Shown here piece after piece: positions 43,996-53,072 of a stretch of 64,000 bases of DNA; within the stretch, counting starts at the first letter, position 1; every line of letters starts with the position of its first letter. The translations under genes were made by a program, and so were the position numbers. A model generated the notes under the pieces. The model was given only the letters and a program-made list of their open reading frames with translations. It did no database searches and was not told the origin of the DNA. Source of the stretch: Pseudomonas chlororaphis subsp. chlororaphis (GTDB lineage Bacteria > Pseudomonadota > Gammaproteobacteria > Pseudomonadales > Pseudomonadaceae); contig NZ_CP027712.1 of NCBI RefSeq assembly GCF_003945765.1, forward strand, positions 2,480,001-2,544,000, written 5' to 3'.

Positions 43996-46174
43996 GGTAA
44001 CGTCCTTGGGCCTTGAGGGTCAGTACGCTGAGGTTGAGCGGCGCCAGCACTTCGTCCAGGGCCTGGATCACCCCCTTGGCCATGTCCCGGCTGCCGCAGA
44101 CCAGCACCTGGGCGCCTTTTTCCACCAGCCGGCGTAGCGCCAGGGCATCGGCGAGCAGCCGGTCCTGCACGTAGCCGCGCGCCGGGACCCGGGAGAAGGC
44201 CGCGTGCAGGGCGGTCAGGCGTCGGTCGGCCAGATAGCCCTTGAGTTCCGGCTCGTAGAGGAAGTCCGAGGCCGGGTGGCGCCCGCCCCAGTACAGGTGC
44301 ATCGGTTGCCGGGCCCGGTTGCCGCGGATAAAGCCCGCCAGGGGGCCGATCCCGGTACCGGCGCCGATCAGGATCACTGGTTGCGGGCCCTGGACCGGAC
44401 GAAATTGCGGGTTGGGCTGGATAAAGCCCTGGATCCGCGCTCCCGCTTGCAGGTCATGGAGAAAGCCTGAGCACAGGCCACCAGGGTGCTTGCGCACGCA
44501 GATCTCCAGGACCCCGTCGGCACTGCTGCTGGCCAGGGAGTAGAAACGCGGCTGCGCAGTGCCGGGGGGCAGGATGCCCACCAGGTCGCCGGCCTGGAAT
44601 TCGGGCAAGCCTTGGCCGCTGCCGTCGGCCGGGGCCTTGAAGCGCAGGATCCGGGTCGGTGCCTGGACCTGGGCGCCATAGGCCACGGACTCGACCAGCT
44701 CCAGGTCATGGCTGGGCGGGGTTTGGCTGTGGTGCTGCAAGTCCAGCTCCAGCCCCAGGGCCGCTCCCAGCGCCTGGCCCCAGCGCTGGAACTCCTGGGC
44801 GCACTGGCGATGGATGCAGTCCAGGGGCAGCAGGGGTCGCGCACCGCTGGCGGCCAGGGCGTTCTGCACTTGCTCGGCGAAGCCGCAGAAGCGTGGGAAC
44901 TGACGGTCGCCAAAACCCAGCACGGCAAATGGCAGCCCGGGCCCCGGCGGGTTTTGCCCCAGGCGCGCGAGAAAAGCCGTGGCCGAGGCCGGGGCATCGC
45001 CATCGCCGTGGGTGGCCGTAAGGATCAGCAGGTGGCGCGCCTTGGGGTAATCGCTTTGCAACTGGTTCATCGGCGCGCTGTGGACCTTGATCCCGGCCAT
45101 CACCAGGGCCTGGTGCAAAGTGTGGGCAAAGCCCCAGGTGCTGTTGTTCTCGCTGCCCACCAGGATCACGCAGTCGGCGTTGGCGGCCGTGCTGTTGTCG
45201 TGGATCGGCGTGGCGCCGCGGCGCCGGCGCCACCACAGCCACAGGCCGGTGACGCTCATCAGCGGCACGCCCAGGGCGCAGGTCCCCAGCAGCAGGCCCA
45301 GCCACCACAGGCCTTCGCCAGTGTGCAGTTGGTAGATGAATGCATAGGCCTGATGCGCGCCGGCGTAGGGCTGGAAGGACAGCAGGGCGCCGCTGGCCTG
45401 GTCGACATAGCCCTCGCCGGCGGTGGTGCGCAGGCTGTACAGGTCCTGGGGGTTGCCAGGGCTGGGGTAGACCAGCTCGCGCAGGTCATTCAGGTCCAGG
45501 GCCTGCAACGCCGGCAGGCTGGCCACCGGCAAGGCCGGGCCGGCGCTGAGCAGGGTGGGGACGGCCGGGTCGGCCTGGCTGCCGTCGGCAATCAAGCCGA
45601 AGGTGCCGGCCGACAGGTACAACCCGCTCAGGGCCGACAGCAGCAGGCCCAGGGTGGTCAGGCGTCCGAGCTCGGCGTGCCAGCGCTGGCTGAAGCTGCC
45701 CCGCAAGGGCCGCAGCAGGTTGCCCCAGCCGCCGACGCGGCGGGCCAGCAACACGGCACCGGAGCACGCCAGCAAAAGCATCGCCAGGGCGCCCAGGGCC
45801 GATACGGCGTGGCCCGTCGTGTCGAGAAACAGCGAGCGGTGCAGTTCCTTGACCCAACGGGCAAACGCCGAGGGGGCGTAGGGCGCGAGCACCGAGCCGG
45901 TCAGCGGGTCGACCGTGCTGGCCAGCGCCTGGCCGTCCTGGCTGTGGTAGACGATCACCGAACCCGAGGGCGTGCGCCGGATTTGCTCGATCCCGCTCAG
46001 ATGGCTGGCAATGCGTCCGGCCAGTTGCCCGACCGAGACTTGCGCCGCAGCCGGTTGGGGGGTATGCAGGCGTTCCAGCGCCGGGTTCAGTGCCAGGGTC
46101 GCGCCGCTGATGGCCAGCAGCATCACCAGCAGGGCGGCGATCAGCCCGGGAATCGAGTGCAACGAGCGCAACAT
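43979..46174 (-). CDS. PepSY membrane domain fused to a flavodoxin/ferredoxin-NADP reductase-type flavoprotein
   Basis: ATG 46174, with AGGAGG upstream, gives 731 residues. Residues 1-320 are a PepSY-associated membrane unit with four segments (LIAALLVMLLAISGATLALN; LGALAMLLLACSGAVLLARR). Residues about 340-480 are a flavodoxin domain (VILVGSENNSTWGFA, LLILTATHGDGDAPASATAF). The rest is an FAD-binding and NAD(P)H-binding reductase unit (PRFYSLASSSADGVLEICVR, PVILIGAGTGIGPLAGFIRG, QVLVCGSRDMAKGVIQALDE), as in sulfite reductase flavoprotein. Electrons from NADPH would pass through FAD and FMN to the membrane part. With DUF2271 and ApbE partners this suggests a periplasmic, perhaps iron-reducing, electron route. 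Confidence 0.9.
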   Translation of the reverse strand: MLRSLHSIPGLIAALLVMLLAISGATLALNPALERLHTPQPAAAQVSVGQLAGRIASHLSGIEQIRRTPSGSVIVYHSQDGQALASTVDPLTGSVLAPYAPSAFARWVKELHRSLFLDTTGHAVSALGALAMLLLACSGAVLLARRVGGWGNLLRPLRGSFSQRWHAELGRLTTLGLLLSALSGLYLSAGTFGLIADGSQADPAVPTLLSAGPALPVASLPALQALDLNDLRELVYPSPGNPQDLYSLRTTAGEGYVDQASGALLSFQPYAGAHQAYAFIYQLHTGEGLWWLGLLLGTCALGVPLMSVTGLWLWWRRRRGATPIHDNSTAANADCVILVGSENNSTWGFAHTLHQALVMAGIKVHSAPMNQLQSDYPKARHLLILTATHGDGDAPASATAFLARLGQNPPGPGLPFAVLGFGDRQFPRFCGFAEQVQNALAASGARPLLPLDCIHRQCAQEFQRWGQALGAALGLELDLQHHSQTPPSHDLELVESVAYGAQVQAPTRILRFKAPADGSGQGLPEFQAGDLVGILPPGTAQPRFYSLASSSADGVLEICVRKHPGGLCSGFLHDLQAGARIQGFIQPNPQFRPVQGPQPVILIGAGTGIGPLAGFIRGNRARQPMHLYWGGRHPASDFLYEPELKGYLADRRLTALHAAFSRVPARGYVQDRLLADALALRRLVEKGAQVLVCGSRDMAKGVIQALDEVLAPLNLSVLTLKAQGRYREDIY

Positions 46175-46200
46175 GGTTGTGCCTCCTGACGGCGTGGGCA

Positions 46201-46671
46201 TTACAGGTCGTAGCGCAGGGATTGCACGTAGGTGCTGCCGCTGGCCGGCTGGCCTGCGCCCTGGAGTGTCAGGGGCAGGACCACGTCGGCGCGGACATCG
46301 CGCTGGTCCTCCACGGCGCTGTCGATGCGGATCTGATACCCGGCGTCGATCAGGCTGTCCGCCAGCTCGGCGCTGACGGTCAGGGTCTCGCCGCTGCCGA
46401 CGCTGGCACCGCTGATGCCGTCGTACTGGGCGGCGGCCATGCGGCTGCCCCGGGCCCAGTCCGGCAGGTGCTTGTAGTACTTGGCCTTCTTGCCGGCGAC
46501 CCACAGGGTCTGCTGGTAGGTGCCATTGGCGTCGGTGAGGTAGATCGCCAGGTAAGCGTCATTGCCGCTGTAGTCCTTCAGGCGGGTGGTCAGGGTCACT
46601 TCACGGGCCTGGGCCAGCCCAGGCAAGGCCAGAACCGCGGCGAGGCAACTGGCGACGACAAGCTTGTTCAT
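46201..46671 (-). CDS. DUF2271-family periplasmic protein
   Basis: 156 residues with a signal peptide (MNKLVVASCLAAVLALPGLA then QA-R). The mature part (ARGSRMAAAQYDGISGASVG, YQIRIDSAVEDQRDVRADVV) is typical of DUF2271. These proteins recur beside PepSY membrane reductases and ApbE in proteobacteria. A role in periplasmic electron transfer or flavin-linked metal reduction is a reasonable inference from that neighbourhood. The stop lies 27 bases before the reductase start. It is the first gene of the leftward module; the control region is 46672-46906, shared with the divergent two-component genes. Confidence 0.87.
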   Translation of the reverse strand: MNKLVVASCLAAVLALPGLAQAREVTLTTRLKDYSGNDAYLAIYLTDANGTYQQTLWVAGKKAKYYKHLPDWARGSRMAAAQYDGISGASVGSGETLTVSAELADSLIDAGYQIRIDSAVEDQRDVRADVVLPLTLQGAGQPASGSTYVQSLRYDL

Positions 46672-46906
46672 GAGGGTGTCCTTTTCGAGTGATGTGGCTG
46701 CAGCCTGAGCCGCTTAGCTGACAGCAACCTGAAGGACGTTGAAAAAGCTTCGAGGCCGGGCGAATGGGCTTTTCATGATCTGGCTCCGGCTGTCGGGGGG
46801 CGCGTGTGGCTACCCTGATGAGGATTTTGATGGCCAGCTGAATCTTCAGGTTGGCGTCAGGTTCGGCGGTTAAGGTGCGTCACCACACAGATCAGGGGAG
46901 GGCGTC

Positions 46907-47566
46907 ATGCGGGTGTTATTGGTCGAGGACGCGGCGGTACTCGGGGAAGCGGTGCGCGAGCAGATTGCCGACGATGGCCACGCCGTGGATTGGGTGCAGC
47001 GCCTGGAGCAGGCCCGGGCCAGTGTCGCCAGCACAGCCTACGACCTGATCCTGCTGGACCTGATGCTGCCCGACGGGCGCGGCCTGGAATTTCTGCGCCA
47101 GCGCCGCGGTGCCGGAGACGTGACGCCGGTGATCATCCTCACCGCCCAGGACCAGATTTCCGAGCGCATCGCCGGGCTCAACGCCGGTGCCGATGATTAC
47201 CTGGTCAAGCCCTTCGACTTGTTTGAGCTCTCGGCGCGGGTCGCGGCGGTGGCCCGGCGCTACAGCGGCAACCCCAACCCGCAGATCCGTCTCGGCGAGC
47301 TGCAAGTGAATATCAGCGCCCGCACCGTGCAGCGCGGCGGCGCCATCATCGATCTCACCGCCCGTGAGTGGGCGGTGTTCGAGGCCTTTGTCCAGCGCCC
47401 CAGCGCCTTGCTCTCCAAGTCCCAGCTGGAGGAGCGGCTGTATGCCTTCGGCGCGGAAATCGAGAGCAACACCATCGAGGTCTACGTCAGCCGGCTGCGC
47501 AAGAAACTCGGGCGCGAACTGATCGAAACCGTGCGCGGCATGGGCTACCGGCTGATGCCCGCATGA
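46907..47566 (+). CDS. OmpR-family response regulator
   Basis: 219 residues. The receiver domain has acidic pocket E7/D8, phosphorylated Asp51 in LILLDLMLPDG, Thr79 and Lys101 in YLVKPFD. A winged-helix DNA-binding domain follows (LTAREWAVFEAFVQRPSALL, SNTIEVYVSRLRKKLGRELI). It belongs to the QseB/PmrA-like branch by sequence style. It is divergent from the DUF2271-reductase-ApbE operon, its likely target. Stop and next start overlap (ATGA), so kinase and regulator are coupled. Confidence 0.93.
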   Translation: MRVLLVEDAAVLGEAVREQIADDGHAVDWVQRLEQARASVASTAYDLILLDLMLPDGRGLEFLRQRRGAGDVTPVIILTAQDQISERIAGLNAGADDYLVKPFDLFELSARVAAVARRYSGNPNPQIRLGELQVNISARTVQRGGAIIDLTAREWAVFEAFVQRPSALLSKSQLEERLYAFGAEIESNTIEVYVSRLRKKLGRELIETVRGMGYRLMPA

Positions 47567-48888
47567 AGCGTCCGACCAGCCTGCAAAAGCGCCTGAGCCT
47601 GGGGCTGACCCTGGGCATGACCCTACTCTGGCTGGGGGCCACCGCCGGCACCTGGCTGGCGGTCCAGCATGAGTTGGAAGAAACCTTCGACAGCGCCCTG
47701 GAAGCCACGGCCCAGCGCATCCTGCCCCTGGCCGCGCTGGAAATCGGCAACCGTTCCGGGCCGCGCCGAGCCCGACATGTGGCGACCCTGAAGATGGACA
47801 GCGAATACCTGACCTACGTGGTGCGCGACGCCGAGGGGCAGATTCTGATGCGCTCCCACGACGCCAAGCTGAAGATCTTCAGCCACCGGCCCAGCCCGGG
47901 GTTTACCACCCGGGGCAAATACCGCTTGTACAGCGCCAGCGCCGAGAACGACTCGATCGTCATCGAGATCGCCGAGCCCCTGGCCCAGCGCCGCGAAGCT
48001 TCCCGGGAGGCGCTGTTCGCCTTGCTGGTGCCCTTGCTCGGGTTGATTCCCGTCAGCCTGCTGGGCACCTGGCTGTTCGTGCGCATCAGCCTGCGCAGCG
48101 TCTTGGCCTACCGGCGAGCAGTGGAGGCCCGCGGTGTGGGCGACCTGTCACCAATCAAGGTGGCGCGCCTGCCGGCGGAAATCGATCCCCTGGCCGAAGC
48201 GGTCAACCATCTGCTGGAGCGCCTGCGCAAAGCCCTGGAAACCGAGCGCAGCTTTACCGCCAACAGCGCCCATGAATTGCGCACGCCCCTGGCGGCGACC
48301 CTGGCGCAGATCCAGCGCCTGCGCCATGAAGCCCCGGAGGGGCCGTTGCAGCTACGGGCGGCGAAGATCGAGAACGCCCTGCGGGAGCTGGCCCGGCTCT
48401 CGGAAAAACTCATGCAGCTGGCCAAGGCCGAGGGCGGCGGGCTGTTGTCCGAAACCCCCGAGGACTTGATTCCGCTGCTGGCCCACGGTGTGGAGGAGTG
48501 GAATCGCGGCGCTGCGCCGCGCATCCGGCTGCAGTTGCCGGAGACGGCCCGGGTGTGTGCTGCCATCGACCCGGACGCCTTTGGCATCCTGCTGCGCAAC
48601 TTGATCGAAAACGCCCTGAAGTACGGCGATCCGTTGCAGCCGGTAGACGTCAGCCTTGGCGCCGATGGTTGCCTGCGGGTGGTCAATGGCGGGCCGGTGG
48701 TGCCGCCGCCAGTGCTGCAACGCCTGACCGAGCGTTTTGTCCGCGGCAACAGCGAGGCCAGCGGCTCCGGCCTGGGGCTGGCGATTGCCCAGAGCATCGT
48801 TCACGGCGTGGGCGGCGAACTGCACCTGGCATCACCGGCCAGTGGCCGTTGCGATGGGTTCGAGGTGCGCGTGCAATTTCCCGTGTAG
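47563..48888 (+). CDS. Sensor histidine kinase
   Basis: 441 residues. A first membrane segment (residues about 11-34) and a second (about 150-175) enclose a periplasmic sensor of about 115 residues. A HAMP-like linker follows, then the dimerisation domain with His237 in SFTANSAHELRTPLAATLAQ. The ATP-binding domain has the N box (LLRNLIENALKYG) and a G box (SGSGLGLAIAQSIVHGVGG); the usual DxGxG is altered to VVNGGPVVPP, which is common in this kinase subgroup. It is the partner of the response regulator, with which it overlaps by four bases. Confidence 0.92.
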   Translation: MKRPTSLQKRLSLGLTLGMTLLWLGATAGTWLAVQHELEETFDSALEATAQRILPLAALEIGNRSGPRRARHVATLKMDSEYLTYVVRDAEGQILMRSHDAKLKIFSHRPSPGFTTRGKYRLYSASAENDSIVIEIAEPLAQRREASREALFALLVPLLGLIPVSLLGTWLFVRISLRSVLAYRRAVEARGVGDLSPIKVARLPAEIDPLAEAVNHLLERLRKALETERSFTANSAHELRTPLAATLAQIQRLRHEAPEGPLQLRAAKIENALRELARLSEKLMQLAKAEGGGLLSETPEDLIPLLAHGVEEWNRGAAPRIRLQLPETARVCAAIDPDAFGILLRNLIENALKYGDPLQPVDVSLGADGCLRVVNGGPVVPPPVLQRLTERFVRGNSEASGSGLGLAIAQSIVHGVGGELHLASPASGRCDGFEVRVQFPV

Positions 48889-48942
48889 GGCCGGCGTGCG
48901 AAGGCGCCGCCGGCTCCAGGGGGGTGGGTCGTGGGGGCGGGC

Positions 48943-49383
48943 TTACTCGCCGCGAATGTACTGTTCCAGCTGGCGGATCAGGTCGGCCTGTTCGGCGATG
49001 GCTTCCTTGACCAGGTCGCCGATCGACAGCAGGCCCAGCAACTGGCCGTCTTCCACCACCGGCAGGTGCCGCAGGTGGCTGTCGGTCATGATGCCCATGC
49101 AGGTCTCCACGCTCTGGTGCGAGTCCACGGTGATCACCGGCGAGCTCATGATCGCGCTGACCGGCGTGCCCACCGAGGAGCGGCCGTGCAGCACCAGTTT
49201 GCGCGCGTAGTCGCGTTCGCTGATCACCCCGACCACTTCGCCGTTCTGCATCACGGGCAGGGCGCCGACGTTCTTCTCGGCCATCAGCATCAGTGCTTCG
49301 AGCACCATCTGGTGGGGCGCGATGGTGTGCACTTGCTGGTTGTGCCTGGCCTTCAACTTCAGTACTTCAGCGACGCTCTTCAT
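48943..49383 (-). CDS. CBS-domain pair protein
   Basis: 146 residues consisting of two CBS motifs in tandem (PF00571): VLEALMLMAEKNVGALPVMQ and GVISERDYARKLVL, then SPVITVDSHQSVETCMGIMT and HLRHLPVVEDGQLLGLLSIG. CBS pairs bind adenosine nucleotides and regulate partner proteins. No other domain is attached. It is cytosolic and monocistronic; the partner is unknown. Confidence 0.92.
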   Translation of the reverse strand: MKSVAEVLKLKARHNQQVHTIAPHQMVLEALMLMAEKNVGALPVMQNGEVVGVISERDYARKLVLHGRSSVGTPVSAIMSSPVITVDSHQSVETCMGIMTDSHLRHLPVVEDGQLLGLLSIGDLVKEAIAEQADLIRQLEQYIRGE

Positions 49384-49557
49384 GGGGCGCTCCTGTTGTT
49401 TTGCCCAGGGCGGCCTGGCGCCGCCCCGAGGGGGTCTCTACAGAATCGTAGAGAGTGAACGAAGGGGCAAGGTTGAAAGCGGCGCTCACAGGAGGAAAAA
49501 CGCCACTGAATCGTTTCTGCCTGGAAAGCGCCCCGTCACGGGGCGTCCAGGCGTTGC

Positions 49558-50742
49558 TCAATGGTCGAAGCGCGCCAGGGAAAACGCGCTCAAATCGATC
49601 TCGCTGCGTCCGTCCACCAGCCGCTGGGCCAGGGCTTCGCCAATCGCCGCCGAGTGCTTGAAGCCGTGGCCGGAACAGGCGCTGACCACCGTGACATTGG
49701 CCAGGCGCGGGTTCTCGTCGATGATGAAGTGCGAGTCCGGGGTCACGGTGTAGGCGCAGACCGCGGACTTCACCAGTTGCGGCGTCACCCCGGCGATATT
49801 GGCCAGCACCAGGTCGCGGTACATCGCCTCGCTCTGCGCCGCGCTGACCTGGCGGTCCAGGCTGTCTGGGGTCGAGGTCTCGCTGTACTGCTCGGTGGCG
49901 ATCTTCATGCTGCCTTCGCCGGGTATCGGCGGAAAGCCGTAGCAGGTCTGCTCGTCGCTGGCGCCGTGGACGATAAAGCTCGGCGAGTGCTCGGGGAAGA
50001 TCACCGGCTCCGCCAGTTGGTACCAGTACAAGGTCTGCCGGCAGACCCGCAGCAGCTTGTCGAACGGCGCGCCGAGCAATTGGCTGGACCACATGCCGGC
50101 ACAGACCACCACTTTGGCCGCAGTGATGTGCCGGTTCTGGCAGGTGACCTGTACCCGGCCCGGGTCGCTGTCGATACCCAGCACCGTCTCGCCGGTGATC
50201 AGGGTCGCGCCCAGCTGGCGGGCCAGGCTCAGCTGCGCATCGATGCAACGCTCCGGCCGCACATAACCGCCGCCGGGTTCGAAGTAACCCAGGGCGCCGT
50301 CGTGGATCGGCGCGAACTGCGGGAAGCGCTGGCGGATCTGCGCGGCGTCCAGCACCTCATGCTCGATGCCGAATTGGCGAGCCAGGGCCAGGGTGTTTTC
50401 GGTGAAATCCGGCGTGCCGTCCTGGCCGCTCGGGGTGGCGCTGGAGGTCATCACCAGCACGCCGCACTGCTCGAACAACGGCTGCTTTGTCGGTACATCC
50501 AGCTCGGCTTCCAGCTCGCGCCAGATTTGCTGCGCGCGGATCGCCAGCGGCACATAGGCGGCGCCTTCGCCCACCGCCTGGCGGGTGATGCGGGTGTCGC
50601 CATGGCTCGAACCCTGGTCGTGGGGCGGGGCAAAACGGTCGATGCCGGCCACCTTCACGCCACGCTTGGCCAACTGGTACAGGGTCGCGGCGCCCATGGC
50701 GCCGAGGCCTACTACAACAACGTCGAACTCGGGTGTCTGCAT
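49558..50742 (-). CDS. solA: N-methyl-L-tryptophan/monomeric sarcosine oxidase
   Basis: 394 residues, matching the MSOX/MTOX family. The N-terminal FAD motif is VVVVGLGAMGAATLYQLAKR, followed by GSSHGDTRITRQAVGEGAAY. Cys329 in KSAVCAYTVTPDSHFIID corresponds to the Cys that binds FAD covalently in sarcosine oxidase. It oxidises N-methylated amino acids to the amino acid, formaldehyde and H2O2. Which substrate is preferred cannot be fixed from sequence; the name solA follows the E. coli N-methyltryptophan oxidase. The DUF2867 gene starts upstream on the same strand, 24 bases away. Confidence 0.88.
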   Translation of the reverse strand: MQTPEFDVVVVGLGAMGAATLYQLAKRGVKVAGIDRFAPPHDQGSSHGDTRITRQAVGEGAAYVPLAIRAQQIWRELEAELDVPTKQPLFEQCGVLVMTSSATPSGQDGTPDFTENTLALARQFGIEHEVLDAAQIRQRFPQFAPIHDGALGYFEPGGGYVRPERCIDAQLSLARQLGATLITGETVLGIDSDPGRVQVTCQNRHITAAKVVVCAGMWSSQLLGAPFDKLLRVCRQTLYWYQLAEPVIFPEHSPSFIVHGASDEQTCYGFPPIPGEGSMKIATEQYSETSTPDSLDRQVSAAQSEAMYRDLVLANIAGVTPQLVKSAVCAYTVTPDSHFIIDENPRLANVTVVSACSGHGFKHSAAIGEALAQRLVDGRSEIDLSAFSLARFDH

Positions 50743-50766
50743 GGCAGTGTCCTTGAAAGTGGCGGC

Positions 50767-51291
50767 TCAGCGGCGATTGATGTTGGCCAGGGTCATGGGC
50801 GCGATGAGCCGGTGGAACGGCGCCACCGGCAGCATGTACAGGCGCCCCAGCAGGTTGTGCGGATGGACCACGGTGGACAGCACCACCGGGCGTTGGCCCT
50901 CGGCGGTCAGCGGCAGGCGGTTGAGGGACAGGTACACGTCCAGGTGCTTGTCGCGGTCCACCACCAGCACCTCGTCGGGGGCCTGGGCAACCAGGGTGAA
51001 GATGCCGACCCGGTCGTCCGGCCGGTAATCCTCGTCCGCCCTGGTCAGGTCTATGTGTGTCAGGCGCCCCAGGTCCTTGAGGCCGAACAACTGCACTACA
51101 CGGTTGCGCAGGCCCATCATCCGGTCGATCCAGGCCGGGGTCTGGCTCATCAGGTTGAGCAGGTGGCGCATGGCCGTGCGGTCGGGGTCGTTGGCCAGCA
51201 CCTGGCGGCAATCGATGAAGCTCGCCCCGACCGCCAGGTTGGCAATGCTGGATTGGCTGGGCAATGGACAAGGCTGGACGGCGGTCTGCAT
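50767..51291 (-). CDS. DUF2867-family protein
   Basis: ATG 51291, after AGGGA, gives 174 residues. The segments MMGLRNRVVQLFGLKDLG, DRVGIFTLVAQAPDEVLVVD and DKHLDVYLSLNRLP, plus the final TVVHPHNLLGRLYMLPVAPF HRLIAPMTLANI, agree with DUF2867, also found as a C-terminal part of some NAD-dependent epimerase-like proteins. Function unknown. It is upstream of solA on the same strand and may be cotranscribed. Confidence 0.8.
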   Translation of the reverse strand: MQTAVQPCPLPSQSSIANLAVGASFIDCRQVLANDPDRTAMRHLLNLMSQTPAWIDRMMGLRNRVVQLFGLKDLGRLTHIDLTRADEDYRPDDRVGIFTLVAQAPDEVLVVDRDKHLDVYLSLNRLPLTAEGQRPVVLSTVVHPHNLLGRLYMLPVAPFHRLIAPMTLANINRR

Positions 51292-51395
51292 CGATACGGT
51301 TCCCTGTAAAAATGGCGGTGCCCGGCTGCACCGCAAGCGGCAAAAAATATCATTGTTTGTGGTTGGGGGGACCCGCTGGATGCTGCTGCGCCCCT

Positions 51396-51502
51396 GTAGC
51401 CGCTGCCGAGCCCGCGAGGTTGCGACAAGGCCCGCAGGGCCTTCATGGGTCTTGAGATCGCCGCGTCCCTGCGGGCCGATCGCAGCCTGCGGCAGCGGCT
51501 AC
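51396..51502. repeat. REP doublet, first copy of a 107-bp palindromic unit
   Basis: It starts GTAGCCGCTGCCGAGCCCGC and ends GCAGCCTGCGGCAGCGGCTAC-type sequence, the imperfect reverse complement of its start, so the unit can fold into a long hairpin. It has a nearly identical copy at 51522. Confidence 0.88.
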
Positions 51503-51521
51503 ACGAAGCCAGACCCCGCCT

Positions 51522-51628
51522 GTAGCCGCTGCCGAGCCTGCGAGGCTGCGACAAGTCCCGCAGGGCCTTCATGGGTCTTGAGATCGCCGTGTCCCTTTGG
51601 GCCGATCGCAGCCTGCGGCAGCGGCTAC
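51522..51628. repeat. REP doublet, second copy of the 107-bp unit
   Basis: Direct repeat of 51396-51502 with about six differences and a period of 126 bases. Both lie in the 504-base gap between the DUF2867 gene and the polyamine-binding protein gene, which otherwise holds no gene. Confidence 0.88.
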
Positions 51629-51795
51629 AGGGTTTTGTGTGGGGGCTAAAAGCAAAAAAGGCGCCCGAGGAGGGCGCCAAGGAGTCACCTGAACCGAGGG
51701 AGCCAGGCGAGCCCGTTCGCAGGGGTGTCGCGGTGGTAAGGCGCGACTGAACGGAAGAGGGCAGCGGCGCCCGCCGCGATGGCGGGCGCGGGGTG

Positions 51796-52908
51796 TCATT
51801 TGCCGAGCTTGATCCGCGTCCAGCCGCGGTTCATCACGCGCTGGATGGCGATCGGCTGGTCGGGTACCGCGTACAGGGTGGCGAGCACGGCCTGCGGCGG
51901 GTACGAGGCCGGGTCGTTGCGGATGGCTTCGTCCACCAGCGGCGTGGCGGCGGCGTTGGCGTTGCTGTAGCCGAGGCTGTTGGTGACCTCGGCGATGATG
52001 TCCGGGCGCATCAGGAAGTTCATGAACAGGTAGGCGTTGTCGACGTTGGCCGCGTCCTTGGGCATGGCCATCATGTCGTAGAAGCTGCCGGCGCCTTCCT
52101 TGGGAATGCTGAAGGCGACCTTTTCCTTGTTGCCGGCCTCTTCGGCGCGCGAGCGGGCCTGCAGCACGTCGCCGGAGTAACCCACGGCCACGCAGATATT
52201 GCCGTTGGCCAGGTCGGAGATGTACTTGGAGGAATGGAAGTAGGTCACCGAAGGACGGATCTTCATGAACAGCGCCTCGGCCTCGAGGATCTGCGCCTTG
52301 TCCTTGCTGGTCACCGGGTAGCCCAGGTAGTGCAGGGCGGCGGGGAGCATTTCCGTCGGCGAGTCGAGGAAGCTGATTCCGCAAGCCTTGAGCTTCTCGG
52401 CGTTCTCCGGCTTGAACAGCAGGTCCCAGGAGTTGGTCGGCGCGTCGCTACCGAGCACCGCCTTGACCTTGTCCGGGTTGTAGCCGATGCCGATCGAGCC
52501 CCACATGTACGGGAAGGCGTGAGCGTTGTCCGGGTCGCTGGCGGCGACGTTCTGCAGCAGCACCGGGTTGAGGTTCTTCCAGTTCGGCAGTCGCGACTTG
52601 TCCAGTTCCTGGTAGACCCCGGCCTTGATCTGCTTGGCCATAAAGCTGTTGGACGGGACCACGATGTCATAGCCGGACTTGCCGGTGAGCAGGCGCGCTT
52701 CCAGGGTTTCGTTGCTGTCGAAGACATCGTAGATGACATGGATGCCGGTCTCGGCCTCGAACTTCTTCAGGGTGTCCGGGGCGATATAGTCCGACCAGTT
52801 GTAGACACGCAGCTCCTTGTCGCTGGCTTGAGCGCCGGTCACCATCGTGCCCATCAAGGACAGGGTCAGCATGGTTTTGGCGAACAGTGTCCTGCCAAGC
52901 ATTTTCAT
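51796..52908 (-). CDS. Polyamine ABC importer periplasmic binding protein
   Basis: ATG 52908, after GGAG, gives 370 residues with a signal peptide ([18 protein letters not shown]). The mature part is PotF/SpuD-like: [20 protein letters not shown] at the start, [34 protein letters not shown], and a C-terminal [11 protein letters not shown]. The WSDY and acidic/aromatic residues line the diamine site in PotF. It delivers putrescine or spermidine to the ABC permease. It lies last in the leftward G-H-I-F cluster, separated from the permease gene by a REP element, so it may also be expressed at a different level. Confidence 0.92.
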   Translation of the reverse strand: MKMLGRTLFAKTMLTLSLMGTMVTGAQASDKELRVYNWSDYIAPDTLKKFEAETGIHVIYDVFDSNETLEARLLTGKSGYDIVVPSNSFMAKQIKAGVYQELDKSRLPNWKNLNPVLLQNVAASDPDNAHAFPYMWGSIGIGYNPDKVKAVLGSDAPTNSWDLLFKPENAEKLKACGISFLDSPTEMLPAALHYLGYPVTSKDKAQILEAEALFMKIRPSVTYFHSSKYISDLANGNICVAVGYSGDVLQARSRAEEAGNKEKVAFSIPKEGAGSFYDMMAMPKDAANVDNAYLFMNFLMRPDIIAEVTNSLGYSNANAAATPLVDEAIRNDPASYPPQAVLATLYAVPDQPIAIQRVMNRGWTRIKLGK

Positions 52909-52976
52909 CACTACAACTCCATTTCTTATTGTGCAGAATTGCTGCATTCGCAATGCGGTGTGTCAGGGTGGGCGCC

Positions 52977-53039
52977 ATCGCCAGCAAGCTGGCTCCTACA
53001 GGGACGGTGCATGTCTGTAGGAGCGAGCGTGCTGGCGAT
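52977..53039. repeat. REP-type inverted repeat between potI- and potF-like genes
   Basis: ATCGCCAGCAAGCTGGCTCC and its imperfect reverse complement ending GTGCTGGCGAT bracket a short loop. This GATCGCCAGC...TCCTACAG element is common in fluorescent Pseudomonas. In the mRNA it would form a hairpin just before the binding-protein gene. Confidence 0.88.
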
Positions 53040-53072
53040 CCAGGCGCTGCCGTGTGTCGTGAACGCGATGGC

